This document shows positions 21,606-32,759 of a stretch of 64,000 nucleotides of DNA, one piece after another (within the stretch, counting starts at the first letter, position 1; the number at the start of each line of letters is the position of its first letter). Position numbers and translations under genes: made by a program. The notes under the pieces are model-generated. The model had not been told where the DNA came from, made no database searches, and saw nothing but the letters and a program-made list of their open reading frames with translations. The stretch spans positions 34,066,762 through 34,130,761 of the forward strand of contig NC_053042.1 of assembly GCF_003473485.1 (NCBI RefSeq), written 5' to 3'. The DNA comes from Medicago truncatula. Lineage: Eukaryota; Streptophyta; Magnoliopsida; Fabales; Fabaceae.

Positions 21606-22390
21606 TAATGACACCGGATACGACTGAAAGATATACTGAGGCGGGGTTTTATCAACATTTTTGGGATGGTCTTGGAGGGTTTTCTTTTCTTCCTTTGCAT
21701 GCTTTTGGCTCGAAATGGGTGCCTTCCCCTTCCAACTCAACATTACTAATATTGTCCTTGTTTCTAAAGGTCATCCAGAGACTATCAAGGATCTCCACCC
21801 AATCTCTCTCTGTAATGTCGCCTACAAAATTATTTCCAAAGTTTTGGCAAATCGTCTCCGACCTTTAATTGGAAAATTCATCTCTTCAGAACAAGCAGAG
21901 TTCGTACGCCTCACTCCATCACAGTCAAAGCTTTATCCGCGTTTAAAATCCTCAACTTTATGCGTGGTGAGCACAAAGGCAAGACTGTAGGTGAGGTAGC
22001 TCTGAAACTGGATGTTTCTAAGACTTTGATAGTGTCAAATGGAAATATTTGCAAGTTGTTATGAAAATGATGGAATTTTGGAATCATTAGATATCTTGGA
22101 TGATGATGTGCATCACCTCGGTTGACTACCATATTCTTTTCAACGGTTATTGAATTGATCCTATCACCCCAGCAAGAGGGCTTCGACAAGGTTGTCCTGT
22201 CTCTTATCTCCATATCATAAGCGTTGAAGGCCTTTCAACATTGATAAAGCACCATGAGTCAACGGGGAGATACAAGCTATCCGTGTTTGTCGTACAACCC
22301 CTCCCATTAATCACCTTCTCTTTGGGGACGACAGTTTCCTTTTTTGCAATGGAAACTTTAAAGAAATTTTACTTAACACAATGTAAATCA
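21606..22390 (+). mobile_element. LINE reverse-transcriptase fragment
   Basis: Reading across frames gives NITNIVLVSKGHPETIKDLH, then PISLCNVAYKIISKVLANRL and ISSEQAEFV. Further on come a motif-A-like VALKLDVSK, GLRQGCP-like and LFGDDSFLFC pieces. These are the conserved reverse-transcriptase blocks of plant L1-type LINEs. Frameshifts and stops interrupt it, and both ends are truncated. It is a sister of 25974-26770. Confidence 0.85.
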
Positions 22391-22499
22391 TTGAATGAGA
22401 TTTATATTTTTTTATGAACAGGAGGGGCATAAGCCACAAACTATGTCTTACGTTATTACATAACCATTTTTAGGTGATTATGGATTTTCTTATCGGCGC

Positions 22500-22910
22500 C
22501 AATTTTAACCTCAACTTGAGAACAATGCAATCCTTTGCTTTTTTTTACTGGACTGCAATACTTGTTAGGAGAAAAACATCACTAGTAAAATACAATATTC
22601 TAAGGTTAACAATAAAACAAGTTTTTCCAAAGTAAACATGAATTGGTAAAAAATTACATTGGTGACAGAATAACAGATAATTCAGCACAAGTTATATCAA
22701 TTTACGTCCCAACAAAATTTCCTTTTTCTAACATCTCTATCATTGAATAAAGCCTCACAATCCCTTAACATAAGACTACAAAATTTTCAACCTGAATGGC
22801 TTAATATAGAAACCATTCAAGTAGAACAAATTGATATATGGCTTGCAAAAGAAACAAACAAGGTCTCAATGCCTTTAACATATAAAAGAAGACAACTATA
22901 ACACTTCAGA
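22500..22910. repeat. dispersed 3'-flank repeat 'R', copy 4
   Basis: Same segment as 3117-3480. It lies directly downstream, on the minus strand, of the intact G3BP-like gene and may include its 3' UTR. Confidence 0.75.
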
Positions 22911-23024
22911 ATGATGCAAGTAAATACATATTACCTAGAATCTTGATTGATGCATTAATATTTTTCAAGACATTTTCCAGTTGTGAACTAGACTGAGCTT
23001 GATTATCCTGGCCATGTCTCCCAA

Positions 23025-25174
23025 TCAGTTTTCGGCTTTTTTCTTTCCATTGTCCCTGCCACCAGAATCATGCCCCCTTGTATTATTGCCGCTGCCTCTC
23101 GATGATGATGCCTGTGGCTTCGGAATCGGAAGCTGATTCGTGAATATTATGTTGTCCTTTCCTTTCTTTGATCCCTTGACCCTTTCACCAGAACCACACC
23201 CCCTTGTATTATCTAACTGCAACATTAACATTCATATCACAAAATTAAGAGAACATATAACATTTGATTTAAGGCTTTTCTACTGATAATTAATCAATGC
23301 CATATAATATAACTTGGTGTTTAAAATTTAGTTACTCTAATGATGTGGCAAACATAACCTCCAAATTCAGGAAAATATTATGGCAAACATTATAGTATAC
23401 TGAAATAAATTAGAGGTACTTACATTAGAACGGTCAGGTATCTGAGGAGGCTCCTCCTGAACAGCCATGTTTTCCGGGGTTGTATTATCAGCATTAGCAA
23501 CACTTGATGAATTTGATGAAGATGCCTCTTTCTGTGCAGTTGGAGTTTCCGAGACAATAGGTTGCTTTTGAAGATCATGACGGCCCTTTAGTTTTTTTTG
23601 TGGTTGTAGTTGCAGTTTTGGAAACTGAATGTCGTTCACCTCCAGAGACATTAACGGTTCAATCCTTTTCACTTCTGATTCATCCAATTTACCGTTGTCC
23701 GCAACTAACAACAAAAAACAACACGTAATTCAAATATAACCCAAATAATCAGAAAATTGATGCTACATTATAGACTATAGTATGAAATTAAAATATATTA
23801 TAAACTATAGTCTTAAATATAAGCAAAAGATCAATAATTACCGGGTGGGGCTACTGGTTTTAATTCATGTGATACTTGATGATGAGTAATGATATCAAGA
23901 GCATCCATGTTTTCCTTGTCCCTGCCACCAGAATCACGTTCCCTTGTATTAGTCCCCCCGCCTCTCCCTGTCGATGTTGGTGTAGTAGGCGTATCTGACT
24001 GCAACATTCATAACATATGGCATTTGATTAAAGGCTTTTCCACTGATAATTAATGAACCATATAACTTTCTATTTAAAACTTAGTTACCTCAATGATGCG
24101 GACCTTATTAATAGTTTATTCAATTCAAATTTGAATAAAATCACAAAACTTAAACTCTAAATTCAGGAAAATATCATGGCAAACATTAAATTAGAGGTAC
24201 ATAGAATAGACCTGTTAGATACCTGTGAAAACTCCTCTTGAACAGCCACAGGTTCTTCTATCTCAAGAGCATCCATGTTTTCATCAGCATTAGCAACACC
24301 TGATGAATTTGATGAAGATGCCTTTTCCTGTGCAGTTGGAGGTTCCGAGACAATAGGTTGATTTTGAAGATCATCACGGCCAGAGACATTCACCTCCAAA
24401 GACATTAACCGTTCAAACCTTTTCACCGCCGACTCATCCAAATTACCATTGTCCGTAACTAACAACAAAAAATAACACGTAATTCAAATTAAATCCAAAG
24501 AATCAAGAAATTGATGGTACATTATAAACTATAGGATGAAATTAAAATATATTATAAACTATAGTCTTCAATACAAGCAAAAGATCAATAATTACCAGGT
24601 GGTGGATGCTCGGAATAAAATCGAGGATCAATATCTTTGGATGTTATTGGGGCTACTGGTTTTAATTCATGTGGTACTTGATGATCATGAGTAATGATAT
24701 GAAGAATATCACTCTTTATAAAATAACCTTCTTGGTATGGAGCAAGATACATGCTGTGAACAAACTTGCGACATTCCACGGTATCTTTGATTTTCACAAA
24801 TCCTGATACAACTAAAAGCACACCATTAGGGTTTTCTTCACATTCAAGAGTATGTATTGCTGTGGTTTCTATAGTAACGGAAAGTCTCGATATAAGTTCC
24901 CGAATTTGGCCGATTCCGGTGGCTGATTCAGCAGGTACTTCGTCGATTACAAGAATCATGGTGCTGTGTTCGGAGTAGAAGTCATGCATTTTGTTAGCAT
25001 CATCACTGCAAAGAAGTCCATAGTATTGTGAAGCAAAGGATTCACCCAACTGCGTGACACACAGAAATTATCACATTAATATCATTACATTATCATTAAT
25101 CAAGAAATAAAAAGAAATGAAAATGAAGAATGAATGAATACTTGAGGAAGAGGAGGAGGAGGCATGCCAGCCAT
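23025..25174 (-). CDS. G3BP-like NTF2-domain protein without RRM, apparently intact
   Basis: Six exons: 25174-25142, 25049-24596, 24458-24223, 23998-23842, 23704-23424 and 23216-23025. All have GT-AG borders and compatible phases, totalling 1353 nt or 450 residues. It starts MAGMPPPPLPQLGESFASQY. Residues 12-125 form an NTF2 fold like that of plant G3BP proteins (FYSEHSTMILV, VECRKFVHSMYLAP, GYFIKSDILHI). The remainder is disordered, acidic and serine-rich, ending in a basic glycine/serine segment (GHDSGGRDNGKKKAEN). Family members join stress granules and bind RNA through an RRM; no RRM is present here, so RNA binding could only come from the glycine/arginine parts. Exon 4 is a mosaic of pieces of the terminal exon, exon 3 and exon 2, and intron 4 and exon 5 repeat intron 2 and exon 3. 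An intact gene is supported, but expression is not shown. Confidence 0.8.
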
Positions 25175-25244
25175 TTTTGAGTTAATTGCAGCTGCAAGCT
25201 AGCGTATCTTGCAAGAAAGAGGATGGATCAATGTGTCTTTGCGC

Positions 25245-25247
<3 letters not shown>

Positions 25248-25283
<36 letters not shown>
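25248..25283. repeat. (GA)n tract in the presumed 5' leader of the G3BP-like gene
   Basis: About 17 GA units ending some 75 bases upstream of the ATG at 25174, that is a CT-rich leader on the coding strand. CT microsatellites are common in plant 5' UTRs. Confidence 0.8.
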
Positions 25284-25290
<7 letters not shown>

Positions 25291-25940
25291 CAAGAAAATG
25301 GAGAATTTAGTTTTGTTGGAAAGTTAGGAAGAAGAGTATAATAAAGAGGATATGGTTGTGGAGATTAACAAAGAAAGCACCTTCAAAATATTGAAGAGAA
25401 TAGAATTTGTGACGGTTAGTTTTGGCGGGGCTTTCCTTTTCCTTCCTTTAACCGTTTCTTGCAACTTACAAGTACTAACTAATCATGTGATATATTTGAT
25501 TTAGGTACCTTGGACTTATTGATCATTTTCTTAATATATATGGTAATATTTTTATGAGTGAAGTCCCATTCATTTGCTTGAGAAAGAAAAAAAAACAAAG
25601 ATCTAATTTGGTCCTTAAAAATATAAATTCAACCTTTTTCTTTAGTAATAATAAATTCAACTTTTAATTTCTAAAAAAAAAAAAAAACTTGTTTATTTTA
25701 ATTCTTGGCTTAATCTCTATCCAAAAACAGTTTTTTGTGTTGATATCTACATTTTAAGAGACAATATGGTCTCTTTCAATAATAAAAAATTCACGGGGAT
25801 ATTTTGATCCCTAAAATTGGATTTACAATTCATATTTATCTTTCTTCTTTATTCTTTGGTCTTTCTTTAAATACTTTGTTCAATTGTACATAGAAAACCA
25901 CCATAGGTTAAATACAAACAACATAGTATAATGATTATTA
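25284..25940. other. promoter-side intergenic DNA of the G3BP-like gene
   Basis: AT-rich. About 25490-25910 repeats 21060-21450 (for example GATCTAATTTGGTCCTTAAA), so this belongs to the duplicated unit that ends in LINE sequence. No gene. Confidence 0.6.
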
Positions 25941-25973
25941 CTTTTTTTTTGCAATTAAGGGAGACTAATCTAA

Positions 25974-26770
25974 AGCCTAAATGACACCGGATACAACTGA
26001 AAGATATACTGAGGCGGGGTTTTATCAACATTTTTGGGATGATCTTGGAGGGTTTGTTTTTTCTTCCTCTGCATGCTTTTGGCTTGAAACGGGTGCCTTC
26101 CCCTTCCAACTCAACAATACTAATATTGTCCTTGTTTCTAAAGGTCATCCAGAGACTATCAAGGATCTCCACCCAATCTCTCTTTGTAATGTCGCCTACA
26201 AAATTATTTCCAAAGTTTTGGCAAATCGTCTCCGACCTTTAATTGGAAAATTCATCTCTTCAGAACAAGCAGCATTCGTACCCCTCGCTCCATCGCAGAC
26301 AAAGTTTTATCCACGTTTGAAATCCTCCACTTTATGCATGGCAAGCACAAAGGCAAGACTGCAGGTGAGGTAGCTTTGAAAGTGGATGTTTCTAAGGCTT
26401 TTAATAGTGTCAAGTGGAAATATTAGCAAGTTGTTATGAAAAAGATGGGATTTTGTGATCGTTAGATATCATGGATGATGATGTGCATCACCTCGGTTGA
26501 CTACCATATTCTTTTCAACGGTTGTTGAATTGATCCTATCATCCCGGCAAGAGGACTTCGACAAGGTTGCCCTCTCTCTTATCTCCATATCATATGCGTT
26601 GAAGGCCTTTCAACATTGATAAAGTAAAGCACCATGAGTCAACGGGGAGATACATGCCATCCGTGTTTGTCATACAATCCCTCCCATCAGTCACCTCCTG
26701 TTTGGGGATGACAGATTCCTTTTTTGCAATGGAAACTTAAAGAAATTTTACTTAACACAGTCTAAATCAT
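25974..26770 (+). mobile_element. LINE reverse-transcriptase fragment
   Basis: Sister of 21606-22390. It reads FYQHFWDDLGGFVF, then NTNIVLVSKGHPETIKDLH, PISLCNVAYKIISKVLANRL, GEVALKVDVSKAFNSVKW, RGLRQGCP and LFGDDRFLFCNG. The FGDD corresponds to the catalytic motif of LINE reverse transcriptases. An in-frame TAG after VKWKY and several shifts make it inactive. Confidence 0.87.
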
Positions 26771-26879
26771 TAAATGATTTTATATTTTTTTATGAACAGG
26801 AGGAGCATAAGCCACAAACTATTTTATACGCATTTTTAGGTGATTATGGATTTCCTTATCGGCGCCAATTTTAACCCCA

Positions 26880-27290
26880 ACTTGAGACCAATGCAATCCT
26901 TTGTTTTTTTTTTTACTGGACTGAAATACTTGTTAGGAGAAAAACATCACTAGTAAAATAAAATATTCTAAGGTTAATATTAAAACAAGTTTTACCAAAG
27001 TAAACATGAATTGGTAAAAGAAAATACTTTGGTGACAGAATAGCAGCTAATTCAGCACAAGTTATATCAATTTACGCCCCAACAAAATTTCCCTTTTCTA
27101 ACATCTCTATCATTGAATAAAGCCTCACAATCCCTTAACATAAGACTACAAAATTTTCAACCTGAATGGCTTAATATAGAAATCATTCAAGTAGAACAAA
27201 TTGATCTATGGCTTGCAAAAGAAACAAACAAGGTCTCAATGCCTTTAACATATAAAAAAGACAACTATAACACTTCAGATTGATGCATTA
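26880..27290. repeat. dispersed 3'-flank repeat 'R', copy 5
   Basis: Same segment as 3117-3480, upstream in coordinate of G3BP-like copy C. Confidence 0.75.
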
Positions 27291-27364
27291 ATATTTTTCA
27301 AGACATTTTCCAGTTGTGAACTAGACTGAGCTTGATTATCATGGCCATGTCTCCTAATCAGTTT

Positions 27365-28200
27365 TCGGCTTTTTTCTTTCCGTTGTCCCTGCCACCAGAA
27401 CCACACCGCTCTGTATTATTGCCATCGCGAATCTGACTGCAACATTAACATTCATATCACATTATTAAGAGAACATATAGCATTTGATTAAAGGCTTTTC
27501 CACTGATAATTAATCAACCATATATATAACTTTGTATTTAAAATTTAGTTACCTCAATGATGTGGACCTTATTAATTGTTGGGTTTGTCTAACATGTGCA
27601 ACATTGCACATGTTAAGACATCTAAAAGTAGTAATTTTTTATTGAAAAACAAAACTTATTTATTAAAAAGCTACATATTTAATATGAAATGCACAAGTTC
27701 CAAGTCAAAGTTACCACTTTAAACTTCTTAACATGTGCAAATTTGCACATGATAGAAAAACCCTTAATTGTTTATTCAATTCAAATTTGAATAAAATCAC
27801 AAAACTTAAACTCCAAATTCAGGAAAATATTACGGAAAACATTATTAGAGGTACATAGAATAGACCTGTTAGATACCTGTGAAAACTCCTCTTGAACAGC
27901 CACAGGTTCTTCTATATCAAGAGCATCCATGTTTTCATCAGCATTAGTAACACCTGATGAATTTGATGAAGATGCCTCTTCCTGTGAAGTTGGAGTTTCC
28001 GAGACAATAGGTTGATTTTGAAGATCAGAACTTCCCGGTAACCAAATGTCGTTCTCCAATATTAGATCAGACATTAACAGTTTTAAATCTTCTTAGAGAT
28101 TCCTACCTTGAATTTCAGGAGCAAAACGGAACCGAATGCGTTTCTCCAGTTTTAACCGAATGTCATCCAAATTACCATTGTTGTCTGTAACTAACAGCAA
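27365..28200 (-). pseudogene. broken G3BP-like gene, copy C
   Basis: From the right: an exon piece reading VTDNNGNLDD at about 28190, an exon with LENDIWLPGSSDLQNQ and SSSNSSGVTNADENMDALDI ending EEFSQ before GTATCT at about 27878, then a terminal piece near 27440-27365 reading NNTERCGSGGRDNGKKKAEN. The terminal piece is out of phase with its neighbour, because its phase-0 frame meets TAA at once. The NTF2 exons are missing and are replaced by the copia fragment at 28245. A MITE (27581-27763) sits in one intron. Confidence 0.7.
27581..27763. mobile_element. small Mutator-like MITE with 9-bp target duplication
   Basis: 183 bp. It begins GGGTTTGTCTAACATGTGCA and ends with the near-complement TGCACATGATAGAAAAACCC. 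TTAATTGTT flanks it at 27572-27580 and 27764-27772. The sister introns near 24100, 6935 and 31065 lack it. Confidence 0.87.
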
Positions 28201-28364
28201 CAAAAAATAACACATAATTCAAATAAAACCCAAATAATCAGAAATTGCCAAAGTCCTTCTGGGCAGAGGCAATAAACACTGCTGTATATCTCCAAAATCA
28301 ACTTCCTACAAAGGCTGTAGAAAGGATGACACCTATTGAGGCTTGTGGAGGCATCTAAGAGTGT

Positions 28365-30044
28365 TTGGTTCTCTCAACTTTGCCTTCTCTCGAGGATACA
28401 AATGAAGATCAAGATGAAGAAGTTGATGATGACTTTGCTGTAAGAGGTACCCGACCTCTTTCAGAGATTTATCAAAGATGCAATAGTGTTGTCCTTGAAC
28501 CTACCAACTTTGAAGATGCTAGTAAAGTTGAGGAATGGTACCAGGCTATAAAAGAGGAGATGGACAACATTGAAAAGAACAAGACATGGCAGCTGGTTGA
28601 CAAGCCTAGAGACAAGAATGTCATAGGAGTGCAATGGGTCTATAGGGTAAAGATGAACCCAAATGGATCCATCAACAAATACAAGGCCAAGCTTGTTGTC
28701 AAGGGCTATGTTCAACAATCCGGGATTGACTACACAGAAACATATCCATCGGTAGCTAGAATGGATACTATTCGAATTCTTGTAGCGTTGGCAGTACAAA
28801 TAAAGTGGAAAATTTGGCATTTAGATTTCAAATCAGCATTCTTAAATGGAAATCTTGATGAAGAAATTTATGTTGCTCAACCTGCTGGTTTTTTGGTAAA
28901 AGGGAGGGAAGACAAGGTGTATAAGCTTCATAAAGCTTTGTATGGGCTGAAACAGGCCCCTAGAGCTTGGTACAACAAAATTAATATCCACTTTCTTAAT
29001 CAAGGATTCAAAAGGAGTGAAAATGATGCAACTCTTTATGTAAGAAGCTTGTTGGATGGTGGTTCCTTAATTGTCTCTTTGTATGTTGATGACCTGCTAG
29101 TAACAAGCAATAATCAACAAGAAGTACATCAACTTATGGAGGAGATGAAAAACCAGTTTGAGATGTCTAGCTTAGGGGAAATGAACTATTTTCTTGGCTT
29201 GGAAGTGCATCAATCTGAGAGTGGAATTTTTTTGAATCAAGAGAAGAATGCTCATGAAGTTTTGAAGAAGTTTAAAATGGAAAGCTGCAAATCTGCTCCA
29301 ACTCCTTTGGTGTGGAATTTGAAACTCTCAAAGGAAGATGAAGCTGAAAAAATTGATGCTTCTCATTATAGAAGTTTGATTGGAAGTCTACTTTATCTTA
29401 CTTCATCTAGACCTGATCTTATGTATGCAGCAAGCTTACTCTCAAGATTTATGCAGAGTCCTACCAAGACACATTTTGCTGCAGCAAAGAGGGTACTTAG
29501 ATATGTTAAGGGTACTAGTAAATTCGGAATATGGTACAAGCCAAGTGAAAATGGAAGTTTGTTAGGCTATGTTGATAGTGATTGGGCTGGAAATATTGAT
29601 GACATGAAGAGTACTACAGGCTATGCTTTTTCTTTAGGCTCTGGCATGTTCTCATGGAACTCGAGGAAACAAGAAATTGTAGCTCAATCTACGGCTGAAG
29701 CAGAGTATGTAGCTGCAGCTGCAGCAGCAAATCAAGCTATTTGGTTGAGGAAAATAGTCTATGATTTGGGGATACAACAGCTGGAAGCAACTGTGGTTTA
29801 CTGTGATAGTAAATCAGCAATTGTTATTGCTGAAAATCCAGTTCAACATGGAAAAACCAAGCATATTCAAGTGAAGTTCCATGCCATACGCGAGGCTGTC
29901 AAAAATCAAGAGATCAAGCTTATTCACTGTTGTTCCGACTCTCAAGTTTCTGATATATTGACTAAATCTCTTCCAAGAGCTAAGTTTGAAAAGTTTCGAG
30001 AATTGCTTGGAGGGTCCATCCAAAATCTCAAGGAGGAGTGTTGA
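28365..30044 (+). CDS. copia reverse transcriptase-RNase H (partial polyprotein)
   Basis: An open frame of about 559 codons with no natural ATG at its left edge. Reverse-transcriptase blocks are KNKTWQLVDKP, GVQWVYRVKMNPNGS, HLDFKSAFLNGNLDEEIYV, ALYGLKQAPRAWY and the catalytic SLYVDDLLVTSN. RNase H follows with GYVDSDWAG, STAEAEYVA and GKTKHIQVKFHAIR. It copies RNA into DNA in the element's life cycle. The frame is undisturbed, so the element is not old, but without gag, protease and full integrase it cannot transpose alone. Confidence 0.88.
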   Translation: MVLSTLPSLEDTNEDQDEEVDDDFAVRGTRPLSEIYQRCNSVVLEPTNFEDASKVEEWYQAIKEEMDNIEKNKTWQLVDKPRDKNVIGVQWVYRVKMNPNGSINKYKAKLVVKGYVQQSGIDYTETYPSVARMDTIRILVALAVQIKWKIWHLDFKSAFLNGNLDEEIYVAQPAGFLVKGREDKVYKLHKALYGLKQAPRAWYNKINIHFLNQGFKRSENDATLYVRSLLDGGSLIVSLYVDDLLVTSNNQQEVHQLMEEMKNQFEMSSLGEMNYFLGLEVHQSESGIFLNQEKNAHEVLKKFKMESCKSAPTPLVWNLKLSKEDEAEKIDASHYRSLIGSLLYLTSSRPDLMYAASLLSRFMQSPTKTHFAAAKRVLRYVKGTSKFGIWYKPSENGSLLGYVDSDWAGNIDDMKSTTGYAFSLGSGMFSWNSRKQEIVAQSTAEAEYVAAAAAANQAIWLRKIVYDLGIQQLEATVVYCDSKSAIVIAENPVQHGKTKHIQVKFHAIREAVKNQEIKLIHCCSDSQVSDILTKSLPRAKFEKFRELLGGSIQNLKEEC

Positions 30045-30316
30045 GACATTGAGCTTTCAGATGTACACAATAGTATTTTTGTGATATTTTATGTTTTCTT
30101 TTATTTTAATGTAGTAGTTGAAGTTACCTCTGCAAAAGTATGGTGACCCATACTTGTTAGAGTGTTTAAGACTTTGTAATCTTGGTAAGGTGACAGAGTA
30201 CAATGTTGTCCTGCTGTTCACTTTTTCTGTTTTTTCTATATATTGTATCAGAAACTTTATTTTGAAGTAGAATAAAATCATCTTCCAGTTTCTGAAATTA
30301 CTTTTTAGTTCTTACA
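30039..30316 (+). mobile_element. copia 3' LTR
   Basis: It starts TGTTGAGACATTGAGC right after the polypurine tract and ends CTTACA where repeat R resumes (30317). An AATAAAA-like signal lies near 30270. There is no partner LTR in the window. Confidence 0.65.
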
Positions 30317-30750
30317 TTTTTACTAGACTGCAATGCTTGTTTGGAGAAAAACATCACTACTCTAAGGGGAATTCTATTGTTTGAATTCACCTCAAAATAG
30401 TTGAATTACCTCAAAACATTACATTCCCTCAAAACATTCCCCCATCCAAACACACTCTAAGGTTAATATTAAAACAAGTTTTACCAAAGTAAACATGAAT
30501 TGGTAAAAAAATTACTCTGGTGACAGAACAACAGATAATTCAGCACAAGTTGCATCAATTTAGGTTCAAACAAAATTTCCCTTTTCTAACATCTCTATCA
30601 TCATTGAAACATAAAACTACAAATAGAAACCAGTCAAGAACAACAAATTGATCTATGCTTGCTTGCTTGCAAAAGAAGAAAACAGGGTCTCAAATGCTTT
30701 AACATATAAAAGAAGATAACTACAAGTCTACAACACCTAAGATTGATACC
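30317..30750. repeat. dispersed 3'-flank repeat 'R', copy 6
   Basis: Same segment as 3117-3480, interrupted by the small insertion 30368-30453. Confidence 0.8.
30368..30453. mobile_element. 86-bp insertion with 9-bp flanking duplication
   Basis: ACTCTAAGG is present on both sides (30359-30367 and 30454-30462) and only once in the other copies of repeat R. The insert starts GGAATTCTATTG and ends CATCCAAACAC; its inverted repeats are weak. Possibly a degenerate Mutator-type MITE. Confidence 0.6.
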
Positions 30751-30849
30751 AGTAACTGCATATAACCACCTCAAATCTCGATTGATGCATTAATATTTTT
30801 CAAAACATATTCCAATTGTGAACTAGGCTGAGCTGGATAATCATTGCTG

Positions 30850-32725
30850 TAACATTCGGAAGCTTCCCAATCGTCTCTAAGGTCTTTCGTCTCCTTGATC
30901 TACCACGCCCCCCTTGTATTATTGCCCCCGCCTCTGCCTGTCAATGTTGATGTTCACATAATTAAGATAACATATAACATTCGAATTAAGGCTTTTCAAC
31001 TGATAATTAATCAATGCCATATAACTTGGTGTTTAAAATTTAGTTACTCTAATGATATGGACCTTATTAATTGTTTATTCAATTCAAAGTTGGATAAAAT
31101 CACAAAACTTAACCTCAAAATTCAGGAAAACATTATAGTGAAATAAATTAGAGGTACTTACATTAGGAACGTCAGGTATCTGAGGAGGCTCCTCCTGAAC
31201 AGCCATGTTTTCTGGGGTTGTAACATCAGCATTAGCAACACTTGATGAAGATGCCTCTTCCTGTGCAGTTAAAGTTTCCGAGACAATAGGTTGCTTTTGA
31301 AGATCAGAACCGTCAGGTATCTGAGGAGGCTCCTCCTGAACAGCATCCATGTTTTCTGGGGTTGGATCATCAACATTAGCAACACTTGATGAAATTGACG
31401 AAGATGCCTCATCCTGTGCAGGTGGAATTTCCCTGACATCAGGTTGAATTTGAAGATCATAACGGCCCCTTTGTTTTTTTTGTGGTTGAAGTTGTTGTTG
31501 TTGCAGTGTTGGAAACTCAATGTCATTCACCTTCTGAGACATTAACCCTTCAAACATTTTCACCGCTGACTCATCCAAATTACCATTGTCCATAACTAAC
31601 AACAAAAAATAACACATAATTCAAATATAACCCAAATAATCAGAAAATTGATCCTACATTATAGACTATAGTATGAAATTAAAATATATTATAAACTATA
31701 GTCTTAAATATAAGCAAAAGATCAATAATTACCTGGTGGTGGATGCTCGGAATGAAATCCAGGATCAATATCTTTGGATGTTAGTGGGGCTACTGGTTTT
31801 AATTCATGTGGTACTTGATGATGATGAGTAATGATATCAAGAGCATCCATGTTTTCCTTATCCCTGCCACCAGAATCACGTTCCTTTGTATTATTGCCCC
31901 CGCCTCTGCCTGTCAATGTTGGTGTTGTAGGCGTATCTGACTGCAATTTTAACATTCATAACATATAGCATTTGATTAAAGGCTTTTCCACTGATAACTA
32001 ATCAACCATATAACTTTGTATTTAAAGGTTAGTTACCTCAATGATGTGGACCTTATCGATAGTATATTCAATTCAAAGTTGAATAAAATCACACAACTTA
32101 AACTCCAAATTCAGGAAAATAATACGGCAAACATTAAATTAGAGGTACATAGAATAGACGTGTTAGATACCTGTGAAAACTCCTCTTGAACAGCCACAGG
32201 TTCTTCTATATCAAGAGCATCCATGTTTTCATCAGCATTAGCAACACCTGATGATTTGAGGAAGATGCCTCTTCCTGTGCAGTTGGAGTTTTTGAGACAA
32301 TAGGTTGATTTTGAATAGCAGAACGGCCCAGTAACCGAATGTCGTTCTCCTTTCTTAGAGACTTTAATAGTTCTAACATTTTCACTGCTGATTCATCCAA
32401 ATCCGATGCAACATTATAGACTAAAGTATGAAATTAAAATATATTATAAACTATATACAGGCAAAAAGTCGTAATTACCGGATGGTGGATGCTCGGAATA
32501 AAATCGAGGATCAATATCTTTGGATGTTATTGGGGCTACTGGTTTTGATTCATGTGCTACAAGATGATCATGGGTAATGATATGAAGAATATCATTCTTT
32601 ATAAAATAACCATTACCATTTCCTTGTGGAGCAAGATAGATGGTGTGAACAAACTTGCGACATTCTGCAATATCTTGATTTTCACAAATCCTGAAACAAC
32701 AAATAGCACACCAAGACCCCAACAT
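30850..32725 (-). pseudogene. broken G3BP-like gene, copy D
   Basis: The NTF2 exon begins mid-domain (about 32700-32478; AECRKFVHTIYLAP, GYFIKNDILHI). The next exon (about 32400-32206) has lost its acceptor and contains a frameshift after EEASSSN. Exons 31940-31733 and 31595-31162 are still in good order and phase. The first of these is the fused type, with GRGGGNNTKERDSGGRDKEN running into ALDIITHHHQVPHELKPVAP and HSEHPPPG. The second carries the tandem 48-codon repeat also seen in copy A. The terminal piece near 30960-30890 resembles that of copy A. With no first exon and half an NTF2 domain, it is not functional. Confidence 0.7.
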
Positions 32726-32759
32726 TCACGAAAGTACAGAAGCTACGCCAATGCGTGAC

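Larger units (their letters stand above)
28245..30316 (+). mobile_element. 5'-truncated Ty1/copia LTR retrotransposon
   Basis: It begins within integrase (WAEAINTAVYLQNQLPTKAV, then MTPIEAC), is internally deleted, and continues with reverse transcriptase and RNase H to a polypurine tract AAGGAGGAG and one 3' LTR. No 5' LTR, gag or protease is present. The left edge abuts intron sequence of G3BP-like copy C and the right edge abuts repeat R of copy D, so flanking DNA was lost as well. Confidence 0.88.
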
